Source of the DNA: Terriglobia bacterium
Lineage (GTDB): Bacteria > Acidobacteriota > Terriglobia > Terriglobales > Acidobacteriaceae
DNA: 64,000 nt
Assembly: GCA_020072815.1 (NCBI GenBank)
Contig: JAIQGE010000010.1
Location: 1 to 64,000 of the forward strand
Direction: 5' to 3'
Positions 1-8,782 of the stretch are shown piece by piece. The notes below the pieces were generated by a model. The model did not search any database. It was given only the letters and a program-made list of their open reading frames with translations, and had not been told where the DNA came from. Each line of letters starts with the position of its first letter. The first letter of the stretch is position 1. Both the position numbers and the translations under genes were made by a program.

Positions 1-58
1 GCGGTCCCAAAGCTCCCCCGCGGTTGTAGCCTGAGGGGAAACGGGCGCCGTCCGCCAC

Positions 59-91
59 GCGAGGGGTTCGAAAGGCCTTCGGATCCCTCGC
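59..91. repeat. 14-bp inverted repeat / hairpin
   Basis: Positions 59-72 pair with 78-91 over 14 bp if two G-U pairs are allowed, leaving a 5-nt loop. No T tract follows on either strand, so it is not a simple rho-independent terminator. It may be a REP-like intergenic element or the end of a transcript from outside the window. Confidence 0.6.
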
Positions 92-151
92 AGCGACATT
101 GTCCATTACCATTTGCCGCTGAATAACAGATACAAGGGGGAGGGTGGAAGA

Positions 152-193
152 ATCGCCGTGATCGCCGACATCGCACGTGATCGCCGTGATCGG
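152..193. repeat. GATCGCC-type dispersed repeat, copy 1
   Basis: ATCGCCGTGATCG occurs twice (152-164 and 180-192) around TCGCCGACATC. The blocks TCGCCGACATC and TCGCCGTGATCGG recur in the same order at 28425-28468 upstream of lon, with a different gap (8 against 20 nt), which marks this as a dispersed intergenic motif. Confidence 0.5.
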
Positions 194-431
194 AAAACCT
201 CAGACTCCAAAACTGTCTCACCCCAGGGGTTCACCTCACGGAAAAATGATCGCCGGGGATGACATGAGCTAAGTCTATATTTTCCGGGGATGAACGGGGA
301 GGGGAGGGGGTATCGCAATTGGGGACTCCCGCCCAAATCTTGGGTATAATCGGCGGCAACCGGGCTCTGACGCGGTCGCGCTCCCCCCAACGCCTGCGTT
401 CAGCCGCCCTTAAAAATCGGAGGATTGCCCG

Positions 432-1343
432 ATGCGTCACTCCCTGCGACTGCTTGTTCTCTGCATCGCCCTGTGCCTCACAACCATCCCGGCCTTCGCC
501 CAGGTCCAGACCGTGGGCGACGTCTCTTTCGCCGTCCCGGCCGGCTGGACTTACACAACCGGCCCCGACTTCGGCGCCATGGTTTACAAGGAAGACAACC
601 GGTTCTGGCTGGTGAGCGTTTATACGTCCATGCCCAGCAGCGGGAATCCTGACCAGGATTTCAAGGCGGCCTGGCAGCGGGTGGTCCTGGCAATAGCCGG
701 GTTCCGAGGCGTGCCGGGGTACAACCCGTACAGTATCTCGAAACCTCTGGGATACGCGGGCAAGTACTATGACGATTCCAACACCAGCGGCACGGCGTAC
801 GCCCGGCTTTACGCACTCCAAACCGGCAAGAGCTGTGTGCCGGTAGTGTTCATCAGCGGGAACCGCCAAATGCTGGACGGCATGGGGCACATGGAGGCGG
901 CCATCCTCGGCAGCGTTCGTGCGGCGCCGGCCAAGGCAACTCCCATTCAGTTGAGCGCTAAAGTAGGGGACTTGACCGGGGAATGGCACGAGGGTCTGGC
1001 CTTCAGCCAGAATTATTACAGCCGATCCACCGGGCAATACGTTACCAGCACACAGACTTTTTATAGCGCTGTGTGGAACATCGGAGCCAACGGCAGGTAC
1101 GACTACAAGATGGGCGGGATGATGAACAGCCGCCCGGTCAACGATAATGATACGGGTGTCGTGGAGCTGGCGGACGGGTTTGTGATGCTGAAAGGTCAAA
1201 AGCACCAGCGGCGCTATCGCTTTGTGTATCTCCTTCAGGCGCTGGATGGTTCCACCGTGCTGGCACTGTTTCCTGACGTGGAGATGGCGCAGATTAATTC
1301 GAATCGTGACATTACGTTCTGGACGCGTTCGCTCAAGAAATAA
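432..1343 (+). CDS. secreted protein of unknown function, paralogue A
   Basis: A 303-residue exported protein that I do not recognise. The first 23 residues form a clear signal peptide ending in AFAQ. The start is supported by a GGAGG Shine-Dalgarno at 419-423, 8 nt before the ATG. The mature part opens with a segment like GDVSFAVPAGWTYTTG and contains a later GSVRAAPAKATPI block. Both are shared with the next gene, so these are tandem paralogues. A TATAAT at 345-350 is a possible -10 box. No catalytic motif is visible; a binding or envelope role is a guess from export alone. Confidence 0.85.
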   Translation: MRHSLRLLVLCIALCLTTIPAFAQVQTVGDVSFAVPAGWTYTTGPDFGAMVYKEDNRFWLVSVYTSMPSSGNPDQDFKAAWQRVVLAIAGFRGVPGYNPYSISKPLGYAGKYYDDSNTSGTAYARLYALQTGKSCVPVVFISGNRQMLDGMGHMEAAILGSVRAAPAKATPIQLSAKVGDLTGEWHEGLAFSQNYYSRSTGQYVTSTQTFYSAVWNIGANGRYDYKMGGMMNSRPVNDNDTGVVELADGFVMLKGQKHQRRYRFVYLLQALDGSTVLALFPDVEMAQINSNRDITFWTRSLKK

Positions 1344-1426
1344 CGCGGTGACTTTGCAGGACAGTAACTACTTGATTCGTGGGCCAAAAAACTAGCTGTG
1401 TGATTCTTTGCGATCAGGAAGGGAAA

Positions 1427-2344
1427 ATGCTCATGCGCCGGATTGCTTGCCTGCTTCTTCTTGGAGTCTCAGCCTTCACAGCCCTGGCGCAGGGCGGCGT
1501 ACAAGGCTTTGGAGATGTAACGTTCGCCGTCCCGGACGGCTGGACTTATACCGCGGGCCAAGGCGGCGGTGGCATGATGTCCCTCAAGGACGGCCAGCGT
1601 TTCGCGGTGATGGCCGTGTGGCCGCCGATGGTTTCGAGCGGGAATACCGAAACCGATCTGCTGACTGCGTGGAACACGATCGTGATTGCCGGCGGCGGAT
1701 ACCGGGGAGCGCCGGCCAAGCCGTATTACCAGATCAACCACACGGTGGGCTATCCCGGTAAACGCGCCGACGATTCCAGCGTGAACCGCGCCACCTACAC
1801 GCGGCTTTATGTTCTGGAGGCCGGCAGGATGTTCATCCCTGTGCAGTGTGTCGCCACCGATGGCGCGGCTCTCAACGCCGTAGAGCACATCACCAATGCC
1901 ATGCTGGGCAGCGTGCGGCTGGCGCCCCTGAAGGCGTCGCCGATCAAGACGAACATTACAACGGCGGACCTGGTGGGCCACTGGACCAGCGGCGCAGGCA
2001 GCAGCTACGACTTTTACAGTGCCTCCACCGGACGCTATGAGAGCACGGCCAGCGCCTTTTACGGCGCCGGCTATACCATCGCTGCCAACGGCAGCTTCAC
2101 TTACCAGATGTCAGGCATGGTCAACGGCCGGGTCGCCCGCGACGACGATGCTGGCGTGGTGCAGTTCGACAGGGAATTCGTGGTCTTCAAGGGCCGCGCC
2201 CACGTGGTGCGCTACCGCTTCCTCAACATCCAGCAAGCGATTGACGGATCCACGGTGATCACCTTCCTGCCGCCGGCGGCCAATCCCGCGACGCTGAGCT
2301 TCATCCGCGACAGCGAATATTGGGTGCGGAAGCCGGGCAAATAG
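1427..2344 (+). CDS. secreted protein of unknown function, paralogue B
   Basis: A 305-residue exported protein, paralogous to the upstream gene over its whole length (GDVTFAVPDGWTYT, GSVRLAPLKASPI, then an aromatic-rich C-terminal part with VRYRF). The open frame extends upstream to 1379, but the signal peptide MLMRRIACLLLLGVSAF begins at the ATG at 1427 (or 1433), right after an AGGAAGGG ribosome site at 1416-1423, so the longer start is rejected. About 80 bp separate it from paralogue A. It is followed by a decayed fragment of a third copy. Function unknown; no enzyme motif seen. Confidence 0.85.
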   Translation: MLMRRIACLLLLGVSAFTALAQGGVQGFGDVTFAVPDGWTYTAGQGGGGMMSLKDGQRFAVMAVWPPMVSSGNTETDLLTAWNTIVIAGGGYRGAPAKPYYQINHTVGYPGKRADDSSVNRATYTRLYVLEAGRMFIPVQCVATDGAALNAVEHITNAMLGSVRLAPLKASPIKTNITTADLVGHWTSGAGSSYDFYSASTGRYESTASAFYGAGYTIAANGSFTYQMSGMVNGRVARDDDAGVVQFDREFVVFKGRAHVVRYRFLNIQQAIDGSTVITFLPPAANPATLSFIRDSEYWVRKPGK

Positions 2345-2388
2345 TGTGCGTGGACGGGAGCGCAAGACTGCCGGGCTTGCTCCGAGTC

Positions 2389-2514
2389 CGTGGGAGTGCA
2401 GACGGCATAGAGCATGGCCGGGCCACCGTTGGCAGCGTGCGCATGCTGCACGCGCCAAGCTTCACCTTCAGGAACACCAATACACCGGCTGATCTAGTGG
2501 GGTGGGTCGCCAGG
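2389..2514 (+). pseudogene. remnant of a third copy of the secreted paralogue
   Basis: Translation in the frame containing 2401 gives a string with IEHGRATVGSVRML, then about ten residues, then NTPADLVGW. This matches VEHITNAMLGSVRLA ... ITTADLVGHW of the complete gene just upstream in order and spacing. There is no signal peptide, N-terminal half or C-terminal half, so it reads as a residue of a third tandem copy. The alignment is by eye and short. Confidence 0.55.
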
Positions 2515-2603
2515 CGGCGCGCCTCGCGATGTATACTCTACGGCGCCCAGGAAAAAGCAGAGAAGGTGGCCGACTCCAAGAGTAAGTGAGGTGTCCATCC
2601 ACC

Positions 2604-3662
2604 ATGTGGCTCGCAAAAGCAATCACGCTCGCCGGATTTTCTTTGCTGCTGATTTCCGGTCGGGCGCCAGGATCGCCGTGCCTTCCTTCCCCGGAATTGC
2701 CATCAGAAGCTTTGCAATCAGGTTCGGCGTCCCCAGCCCCGCCCGCGCAGGATGCCGGTCAGGGCTCCCAAGTGGGCGCTTCGCAGCCGGTCATCACCGT
2801 CCGCGGTTTGTGCAGCGAGGACGGGGGCAAAGCCGTGAATGGCGCGGCCCGGTGCAGCACGAACATCACCCGCGAGCAGTTTGAGAAACTGATGAACGCT
2901 TTGAATCCCGCTGGTCAGCCAATTTCGCTCGCAGGGCGGCAGAACCTTGCACTGGCCTATGTCGAGGTCCTGGCCTTCGAAGAAGCTGCCAGGAAATCCG
3001 GGATGGAAGACTCTGCTCAGTTCCGCGAAGTGCTGAACTGGGCGCGCCTGCGGACCATTGCCGATCTCTACCGCCGCAACCTGCAGGAACAATTCCGCAG
3101 TCCCTCGCAGGAAGAAGTTGACTCCTACTACCAGCAGCATCTGGCCGAGTTTGAAAGGGTCCACCTGGTGCGGATTCTTGTTCCGCGTGAAGATCTTTCC
3201 GGTCGCGACAAGAATGATTTCGACAAGAGGGCGCTGCAAGCCGCCCAGTCCGCGCATGAGCGGGCCGCCAAAGGCGACGATCCCGGCCAAATTCAAAAAG
3301 ACGCGTATTCCACGCTGGGACTGGAATCGCCACCGGCCACGGACCTGGGAAACTTCCGGCGCGCGGACTTCCTGGAAAAGGAAGCGGACGAAGTTTTCTC
3401 CCTGCAACCAGGAGAGATCAGCCGCGTGCAAACCGAGCTCAAGAGCTATGTCATCTACAAAGTCTTGAGCAAGGAGACGCTGCCGGAAAGCCAAGTCAAA
3501 GCGGAGATCGCTCGCGAGATTGCCCAGCAGAAGTTCAAGGACGCCATCAAGGCCGTCGGCGATGCTGCACCAGCGGAGTTCAATGAGCAATATTTCGGCC
3601 CTATGGCGCCCAAACTTCCCGTGGAGGCGCCGATCGTGCCGTCGCGACGGCCGGGTCGTTGA
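2604..3662 (+). CDS. parvulin-type peptidyl-prolyl isomerase (PpiC/SurA-like)
   Basis: A 352-residue exported protein with a hydrophobic N-terminus followed by a Pro/Ser/Gln-rich linker to about residue 65. A SurA-N-like helical part (about 90-170) contains EQFEKLMNALNP and a peptide-binding-type helix. A parvulin-like domain (about 190-300) begins EFERVHLVRILV and ends FSLQPGEISRVQTELKSYVIYKV, the typical parvulin closing motif. It would assist folding of secreted or outer-membrane proteins. The frame is open from a GTG at 2586, but a GAGGTG ribosome site at 2588-2593 fits the ATG at 2604. It converges with the diheme cytochrome gene. Confidence 0.8.
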   Translation: MWLAKAITLAGFSLLLISGRAPGSPCLPSPELPSEALQSGSASPAPPAQDAGQGSQVGASQPVITVRGLCSEDGGKAVNGAARCSTNITREQFEKLMNALNPAGQPISLAGRQNLALAYVEVLAFEEAARKSGMEDSAQFREVLNWARLRTIADLYRRNLQEQFRSPSQEEVDSYYQQHLAEFERVHLVRILVPREDLSGRDKNDFDKRALQAAQSAHERAAKGDDPGQIQKDAYSTLGLESPPATDLGNFRRADFLEKEADEVFSLQPGEISRVQTELKSYVIYKVLSKETLPESQVKAEIAREIAQQKFKDAIKAVGDAAPAEFNEQYFGPMAPKLPVEAPIVPSRRPGR

Positions 3663-3776
3663 CCTGCGCACCGGTTTATCCGCGACATCGCGCAGGGAAC
3701 AGGACTGCAAACAGCACACGGCGCCCCATCTGGGACGCCGCGTGCCGGATTCAAACGGAGAACCAAGCCGCCTTGG

Positions 3777-5402
3777 TCAAAGTGATCGCAGGAACAGGAT
3801 TACGTTCTGCTGTTGAGTACAGTTCAATTGGTTAAATTTAGTGATGACCGCATTCGATTCCGAACCGCAGAACGTGGTGGCCGCGGCAGGGATGGTGATT
3901 GTCTGTCCGTTGAGAATGAATGTCTCGGACACGCCGGTCACCTTGACACAGTCGGTTGCCGGGCTCACGTGGAACTGCTCGATCACATCCACCAGGTTAT
4001 TGGTGCGGCCATCGTGCAGGAAGAACAGACGCTGGCCTGCTCCCCATAGCGGTGCGGTGCGGAATTCATCCGGCCCTGCGGCGCCCTGAGTGACCCCATC
4101 CGCCAGTTTGGAACCCATGTGGTGCAGCGCAAAATCAGAAAAGGGAGCAAACGTGGCGTTGTTGAGGTCGGTGAAGAGAGAGGGGCCGGTGGTGAGGCTT
4201 GGTGTGTGGCAGGTGTTACAGCCCGCGGCGTTGAACTGGGTCTGCCCGTCGACGGCGGCGGGGCTGAGCGGCAGGCATTGCGGAATCCCGCCCGGCGCCT
4301 GGCTGCTGAAATCGCACTGCGCGGGAGCCGTGTTGGCGAACATGAAGAATGACTGAAGCTCGATGTCGGAAGCTACGACAACCGGGTTGGTGGAGATGGT
4401 CTGGTTGTTGGGGGTGGTGAAGTCCTCGGGTGTGGTGTTGCTGGCGCAATCGCCGGGCCGCCGCTCAAAAGGAAAGAGCTCATTGGTGACGCCCATTTCC
4501 ACGTTCGAGGCCTCTCCCGTAAACATCAGCATGGATACGTTCTGCGCCTTCCAGCCGAACCGCGTGACCGTCTGATCGTTGCCGTTGGTGTTGAGATGGC
4601 CCCCGACGCCAAAGGGGTTCGTGCTCGCCGCGAGCAAGTTGGCGATCAGAGTATTGTCCGGCACCGTCTCAATGAATCCCATGCCGAAGGTGGGCGTGGG
4701 GACGCGGAAGATCACGTTGTTGTTAGCCACCGCAGCGGGAAAGTTGGGTTGCGTGATGTTGCACACCGGCGGCGCGTCATTGCGTCCCTTGATGGTATAG
4801 AGCTGCTGCACGGATCCATCCAGCACGTTCACCGGAGTGCCGGTGGCGTTGGTAGCCAGCGGGAAACGCGCCTCCAGCACGGGCCCGTTCGGCCGGTTCT
4901 GCACGAAGGAAGGCACAAAATTGGTGGCGCCGTGCGCGCCGGCCAGGGGAATCTGCGGATTTCCCGCGAAAAGCGGCGTACCCTGTCCAGGGCTGCTCCC
5001 GCCGATGGACGGCTGCGAGTGGCACATGAAGCAACTGTTGCCGTTGAATCTTGGTCCCAGGCCTTTGAGCGGCTCAGGGCTGATGCCCGCTGCGCCCGGT
5101 ACGGATGCTACGTCGCCGAACTTCGCCATGCCGGATTCCCAGAAATTGAATTGGTTCACCGTCAGGTTGGGCAAGGCGTTGCCGGAGGAGTTGAAGGTTC
5201 CATTTTGCGATTGCTGCGTGAAATTTGGAATGTTGTTGCCGTGACCGTCCGCAACGCTGTAGTGAGGGATGTTCCCCCCCGCCGGCCGTGGTCCCGGATC
5301 TTTCAGCACGCAAGAGGTTTGGGCGCTTACCAGAGACGAACAGCATAGCAGCGCAACCAAGGTACGAGCACACTGCGAGATAATCTTGTTTCTGAGCCTC
5401 AT
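3777..5402 (-). CDS. diheme c-type oxidoreductase (DHOR / putative peroxidase family)
   Basis: A 541-residue exported protein with two CxxCH heme c motifs, CFMCH in the first third and CNTCH in the last third. The C-terminal block APLWGAGQRLFFLHDGR is characteristic of the di-heme oxidoreductase family (DHOR, also called thiol-oxidoreductase-like or DUF1111), related to MauG and cytochrome c peroxidases. Electrons would pass through the two hemes in the periplasm; the substrate cannot be told from sequence. The start chosen is the ATG at 5402, preceded by AAGGAAAA, giving a signal peptide with ALLCCSSLVSAQ. The open frame extends to 5483 without a ribosome site. Confidence 0.8.
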   Translation of the reverse strand: MRLRNKIISQCARTLVALLCCSSLVSAQTSCVLKDPGPRPAGGNIPHYSVADGHGNNIPNFTQQSQNGTFNSSGNALPNLTVNQFNFWESGMAKFGDVASVPGAAGISPEPLKGLGPRFNGNSCFMCHSQPSIGGSSPGQGTPLFAGNPQIPLAGAHGATNFVPSFVQNRPNGPVLEARFPLATNATGTPVNVLDGSVQQLYTIKGRNDAPPVCNITQPNFPAAVANNNVIFRVPTPTFGMGFIETVPDNTLIANLLAASTNPFGVGGHLNTNGNDQTVTRFGWKAQNVSMLMFTGEASNVEMGVTNELFPFERRPGDCASNTTPEDFTTPNNQTISTNPVVVASDIELQSFFMFANTAPAQCDFSSQAPGGIPQCLPLSPAAVDGQTQFNAAGCNTCHTPSLTTGPSLFTDLNNATFAPFSDFALHHMGSKLADGVTQGAAGPDEFRTAPLWGAGQRLFFLHDGRTNNLVDVIEQFHVSPATDCVKVTGVSETFILNGQTITIPAAATTFCGSESNAVITKFNQLNCTQQQNVILFLRSL

Positions 5403-5674
5403 GTGGGTTTTCCTTTCACCAAAGCACCTTCTCCGCACCTTAGCAATAGGGCCCCGGGTTGTAGCATCTGCTTCTTGATGCATGAAGCGGCTGGAATTTT
5501 AGTCCGCAAACACCAGCGCAATGACCGTGTCGTGCGTTTTTTTTGGCTTGCAGGTTCCCGTTTTGGGAAGCTCCGAACAGTTCGCTTTTGGGAACGATAG
5601 AACGGATCAGTTGGGGAGACGATGTGCCCGTCGTCACTGGGAAAATTCACGTTGCGGGGGAGTTCACGACAAAA
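5403..5674. other. intergenic, promoter region of the diheme cytochrome gene
   Basis: Non-coding stretch between two minus-strand genes. It must hold the promoter of the diheme gene, but I find no convincing -35/-10 pair. The terminator of the upstream protease gene closes its distal end. Confidence 0.4.
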
Positions 5675-5700
5675 CAAAAAGCCCGCCTTTCCGGCGGGCC
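5675..5700 (-). terminator. rho-independent terminator of the S41 protease gene
   Basis: Read on the minus strand, GCCCGCC and GGCGGGC pair (5693-5699 with 5681-5687) around a 5-nt loop and run into TTTTTG. It lies about 25 bp after the stop codon of the C-terminal processing peptidase gene. Confidence 0.85.
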
Positions 5701-5724
5701 CTCGTAAACGATCTGGATTAGATC

Positions 5725-7341
5725 TTATCGGTTCGCTTGCGCTGCGGCTCTCTGCGCTACGATCCTCTTGGCGTTGTCGGCCAGCTCTTTGGCCTTGGGC
5801 AGTTGGTTCAGCGCAGCCAGCACCTGCGGATCGTTCTCCGCGCGGACCTTCAGGCCTTCTTCCTGCCCGAATTCGCTGATGAAGAGTTCAGACTTGATGC
5901 TGGCCTTGATGTAGTCCAGGCCTTCGTTGATTTCCGGCTCGGTGTAAGGGATCTTCTGCGCATCCAGGAATTTGCGGAAGTCGTGCATCACCGCGTCCGT
6001 GACTTCAAAACTCTTGTCCACGTGGCGCCCGTTCAGGTAATGGTGGGCAAAGTTGAAGAACGCGTACTTGAGCAGCAGGGAATCCTCAAATTTCGTGGTC
6101 TTAAAGGTGGCCACTTTCACGTCTGGAGTGATGCCGCCGCCGCCGAACATGGTCCGGCCGCTGTCGGTCAGCTTCACTTCTTTCCCTGACGAGTTGGCGT
6201 TGTTGTTGGGATTGTCTTCCTGCGCGCGGGCGTAATAGTAGTCATAGAGCGAAACGCCGTTGTAATCGCGCTGGATCAGGCGTCCGCTCGGCGTGTAGTA
6301 CTTGGCCGTGGTCAGCGCCAGTCCGGTATTTTCTGAAAGCGGATACACCGTCTGCACCAGGCCTTTGCCGAAGGTAACTTCGCCCACAATCAGCCCGCGG
6401 TCGTGGTCCTGGATGGCGCCGGAAACAATCTCCGCCGCGGAAGCTGTGCCGCGATTGACCAGCACCACCAGGGGATAATCCTTGCCGCCGTTGCCGTGCG
6501 CCGCCTTGTAGAGCTTCTCCGGTGAGCTGCGTCCGTGATGGGAAACAATCACCTGGCCTTTTTTCAGGAACTTGTCGGCCACGCCCACGCCTTCATTGAG
6601 CAGGCCGCCGGGATTGCCGCGCAGGTCCAGCACCAGCCCTTTGAGTTCGCCAAACTGGGCCAGGGCGTCTTCCACTTCCTGTTCCGTAGTCTCGTTGAAA
6701 GCGGTCACGTGCATGTAACCGATGCCCGGCTTGATGAAGAACTTCAAGTCCACGCTGTTGCGCGGGATCTCGTCGCGGACCACGTTGAATTCCAGCGGCT
6801 TCTCCGCGCCTTCGCGCAGGATGGAGATGTGGACGTTGGTGCCTTTGGGGCCTTTGAGTTTTTCCGCCACGTCGCTGACGCTGAGGTTGTCGGTGGGCGA
6901 TCCATCCACCGCCATGATCACGTCGCCCGGCCGCAGCCCGGCTTTGTACGCCGGCGTCCCGACGAAGGGCGCCACCACAATGATCTTGTTGTTGCGCGGG
7001 GCAATCTGCATGCCCACGCCGTAATACTTGCCGCTCTGCTCTTCGCGCAGCAACGAGTATGACTTGGGGTCAAAGAAGTTGGAGTGGGGATCGAGAACGT
7101 GCAGCATGCCGGGGATGGCCCCGTTGTAAATGGCTTTGTCGGCGTTGACCGGCTCGGCGTAATTCTCTTCCACCAGCGAATACACCTGCGAGAACTGGCG
7201 CAGGCCGTCGCGGACTTCACTGTCGGACGCGGCGCCCATGTACGCGCTGCTGCTGCGCTGGCTAAAACCGGCGCCCAGCAGACCGCAGATCACAACGATG
7301 AGTGATATCAATAAGAGCGAAGAACGTGAACCACGAGACAT
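5725..7341 (-). CDS. C-terminal processing peptidase, S41 family (CtpA/Prc-like)
   Basis: A 538-residue protein with one N-terminal membrane or signal segment (SLLLISLIVVICGLLGAGF), a PDZ domain around residues 95-180 (YGVGMQIAPRNNKIIVV ... GLRPGDVIMAVDG), and the S41 catalytic core. The nucleophile lies in GTASAAEIVSGA and the general-base lysine in FGKGLVQT, the Ser-Lys dyad of tail-specific proteases. It cuts C-terminal tails of periplasmic substrates. The start at 7341 has GAAGGAAG just upstream; the open frame to 7536 has no signal sequence or ribosome site. A strong terminator follows the gene. Confidence 0.93.
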   Translation of the reverse strand: MSRGSRSSLLLISLIVVICGLLGAGFSQRSSSAYMGAASDSEVRDGLRQFSQVYSLVEENYAEPVNADKAIYNGAIPGMLHVLDPHSNFFDPKSYSLLREEQSGKYYGVGMQIAPRNNKIIVVAPFVGTPAYKAGLRPGDVIMAVDGSPTDNLSVSDVAEKLKGPKGTNVHISILREGAEKPLEFNVVRDEIPRNSVDLKFFIKPGIGYMHVTAFNETTEQEVEDALAQFGELKGLVLDLRGNPGGLLNEGVGVADKFLKKGQVIVSHHGRSSPEKLYKAAHGNGGKDYPLVVLVNRGTASAAEIVSGAIQDHDRGLIVGEVTFGKGLVQTVYPLSENTGLALTTAKYYTPSGRLIQRDYNGVSLYDYYYARAQEDNPNNNANSSGKEVKLTDSGRTMFGGGGITPDVKVATFKTTKFEDSLLLKYAFFNFAHHYLNGRHVDKSFEVTDAVMHDFRKFLDAQKIPYTEPEINEGLDYIKASIKSELFISEFGQEEGLKVRAENDPQVLAALNQLPKAKELADNAKRIVAQRAAAQANR

Positions 7342-7619
7342 GAATCTTCCTTCAACGTACGAGCTTGAAAGTTGCCCGGCTATCGGGATGCTGACGCAAG
7401 TATAGCACCACTTCGTACCCGGTTTTGCCCCGTTTTTGTCCCCCGACGGGGCTAATTCCAGCGGTTCCCGGGGGGATCTGGACAACCGGTACTTTCGTAC
7501 TGTTTTGGATGCGGTTCCGCGCGCCCAGGTGCGCACTTTTTTGCGCGGCGATTGGAAAACTTAATCAAAAACCAAGTCTGCTTCTAACCAATCTTGCGGT
7601 ATCATGGGGTTTACTCACC

Positions 7620-7931
7620 ATGAATATCGGCTTCCCAGAAATGGTCTTGTTGGTGGTCCTGGCGCTCATCCTCTTTGGGCCCAAGAAGCTGCCGGAAATC
7701 GCCCGCACCGTGGGCAAGTTTGTGGCGGAATTCAAGAAAGCCAGCAACGAATTTCAGGGCCAGATTCATGAGGAAATCCGCAAGTTGGAGCTGGAAGAGG
7801 CTGACCCCACCAAACATATTGGCGAGGAAGTGGCCAAGCTCGCCAGCGATGAAGACCTCTCTATCACGGGCGCCTTAAACCGCCTGACCGAGCGCATCAA
7901 GAACAACGTCCCGCAGGATTACGATGCCTGA
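7620..7931 (+). CDS. tatB: Sec-independent translocase TatA/TatB family protein
   Basis: A 103-residue protein with the TatA/B layout: a short N-terminal membrane helix (FPEMVLLVVLALILF), the FGPKKLPEIAR hinge, an amphipathic helix, and a charged C-terminal tail. The FGP hinge and longer tail favour TatB over TatA, but a two-component acidobacterial Tat system could use one protein for both jobs. The frame is open from 7425 but the typical family start is the ATG at 7620. Its last 8 bp overlap tatC, so the two are translationally coupled. With TatC it exports folded twin-arginine proteins. Confidence 0.88.
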   Translation: MNIGFPEMVLLVVLALILFGPKKLPEIARTVGKFVAEFKKASNEFQGQIHEEIRKLELEEADPTKHIGEEVAKLASDEDLSITGALNRLTERIKNNVPQDYDA

Positions 7932-8748
7932 TTTAGTCGCTGAGCCGGATGAAAAACAAATAGAAAAAGAGCAGCGTGCGACGGGGGCCATGAGCCTGTT
8001 GCAGCACCTGGAAGAGCTGCGCAAACGCATCATCCTTTCCGCCGGCTCGGTGGCGGTCTGCTTTGGCGTGGGCTGGTGGCAGTCTGAACGCATCTTCAAT
8101 GAGATGCGCAAGCCCATCGTGGTCGCCCTCATCAACAACAAAATGGATCCCTCGCTGTTCTTCAAGAACCCCACGGATCCCTTCAACTTGTTTCTGAAGA
8201 TCGGTTTGATCGCAGGCATTTTCATGGCTTGCCCGATCATCCTCTACCAGATCTGGATGTTCATTTCCCCCGGCCTGTACAAGCGCGAAAAGAAGTTTGT
8301 TCTGCCGTTTTTGTTCATGTCGGTAGGCCTGTTTGTGACCGGAGGCGTGTTTGGCTTCAAGATCGTGTTTCCCGTGGCCCTTGACTTCCTGATCCAGCAG
8401 GGCGCCCACGCCGGCATGAAGTCGGTCATCATGGTGGACGAGTACACGGACTTGTTCCTCACCATCATGCTGGGGCTGGCTCTGATCTTTGAGTTGCCTA
8501 TCGTCCTGGGCTTTGCCGGCCTGATGGGCGTGGTCAACGCCAGGTTCCTCTTCAAACACATTCGCGGCGCCGTGCTTATCTGCTTCGTCATCGCCGCCAT
8601 TCTCACCCCGACCACCGACATGATGAACATGACCATCTATGCCGCGCCCATGATCCTTCTGTATATCTTGAGCATCGGCATTGTCTGGCTGGTCCACCCC
8701 AAGCAGCGGCGCAAGCGCGCAGAAAAACGCGACGAGAAACAGAAATAG
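7924..8748 (+). CDS. tatC: Sec-independent translocase subunit TatC
   Basis: A 274-residue polytopic membrane protein with the TatC hallmarks: the N-terminal MSLLQHLEELRKRII segment that contacts the twin-arginine signal, six hydrophobic helices, and the conserved LTPTTDMMNM region before the last helices. The C-terminus is a basic tail (KQRRKRAEKRDEK). The start overlaps the tatA/B gene by 8 bp. TatC recognises RR signal peptides and recruits TatA/B oligomers to form the pore. The gene is followed 34 bp later by an M28 lipoprotein gene, probably in the same transcript. Confidence 0.95.
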   Translation: MPDLVAEPDEKQIEKEQRATGAMSLLQHLEELRKRIILSAGSVAVCFGVGWWQSERIFNEMRKPIVVALINNKMDPSLFFKNPTDPFNLFLKIGLIAGIFMACPIILYQIWMFISPGLYKREKKFVLPFLFMSVGLFVTGGVFGFKIVFPVALDFLIQQGAHAGMKSVIMVDEYTDLFLTIMLGLALIFELPIVLGFAGLMGVVNARFLFKHIRGAVLICFVIAAILTPTTDMMNMTIYAAPMILLYILSIGIVWLVHPKQRRKRAEKRDEKQK

Positions 8749-8782
8749 ATTAGACTGTTACCGGTTTTTGAGGAGCGCACGC

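Larger units (their letters stand above)
1..431. other. non-coding start of window with strong hairpin
   Basis: I see no credible gene here; the short open frames lack ribosome sites and family motifs. The stretch holds a 14-bp inverted repeat at 59-91, a pair of 13-bp direct repeats (ATCGCCGTGATCG) at 152-164 and 180-192, and a TATAAT hexamer at 345-350 that could serve the gene starting at 432, although no good -35 box precedes it. Confidence 0.5.
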
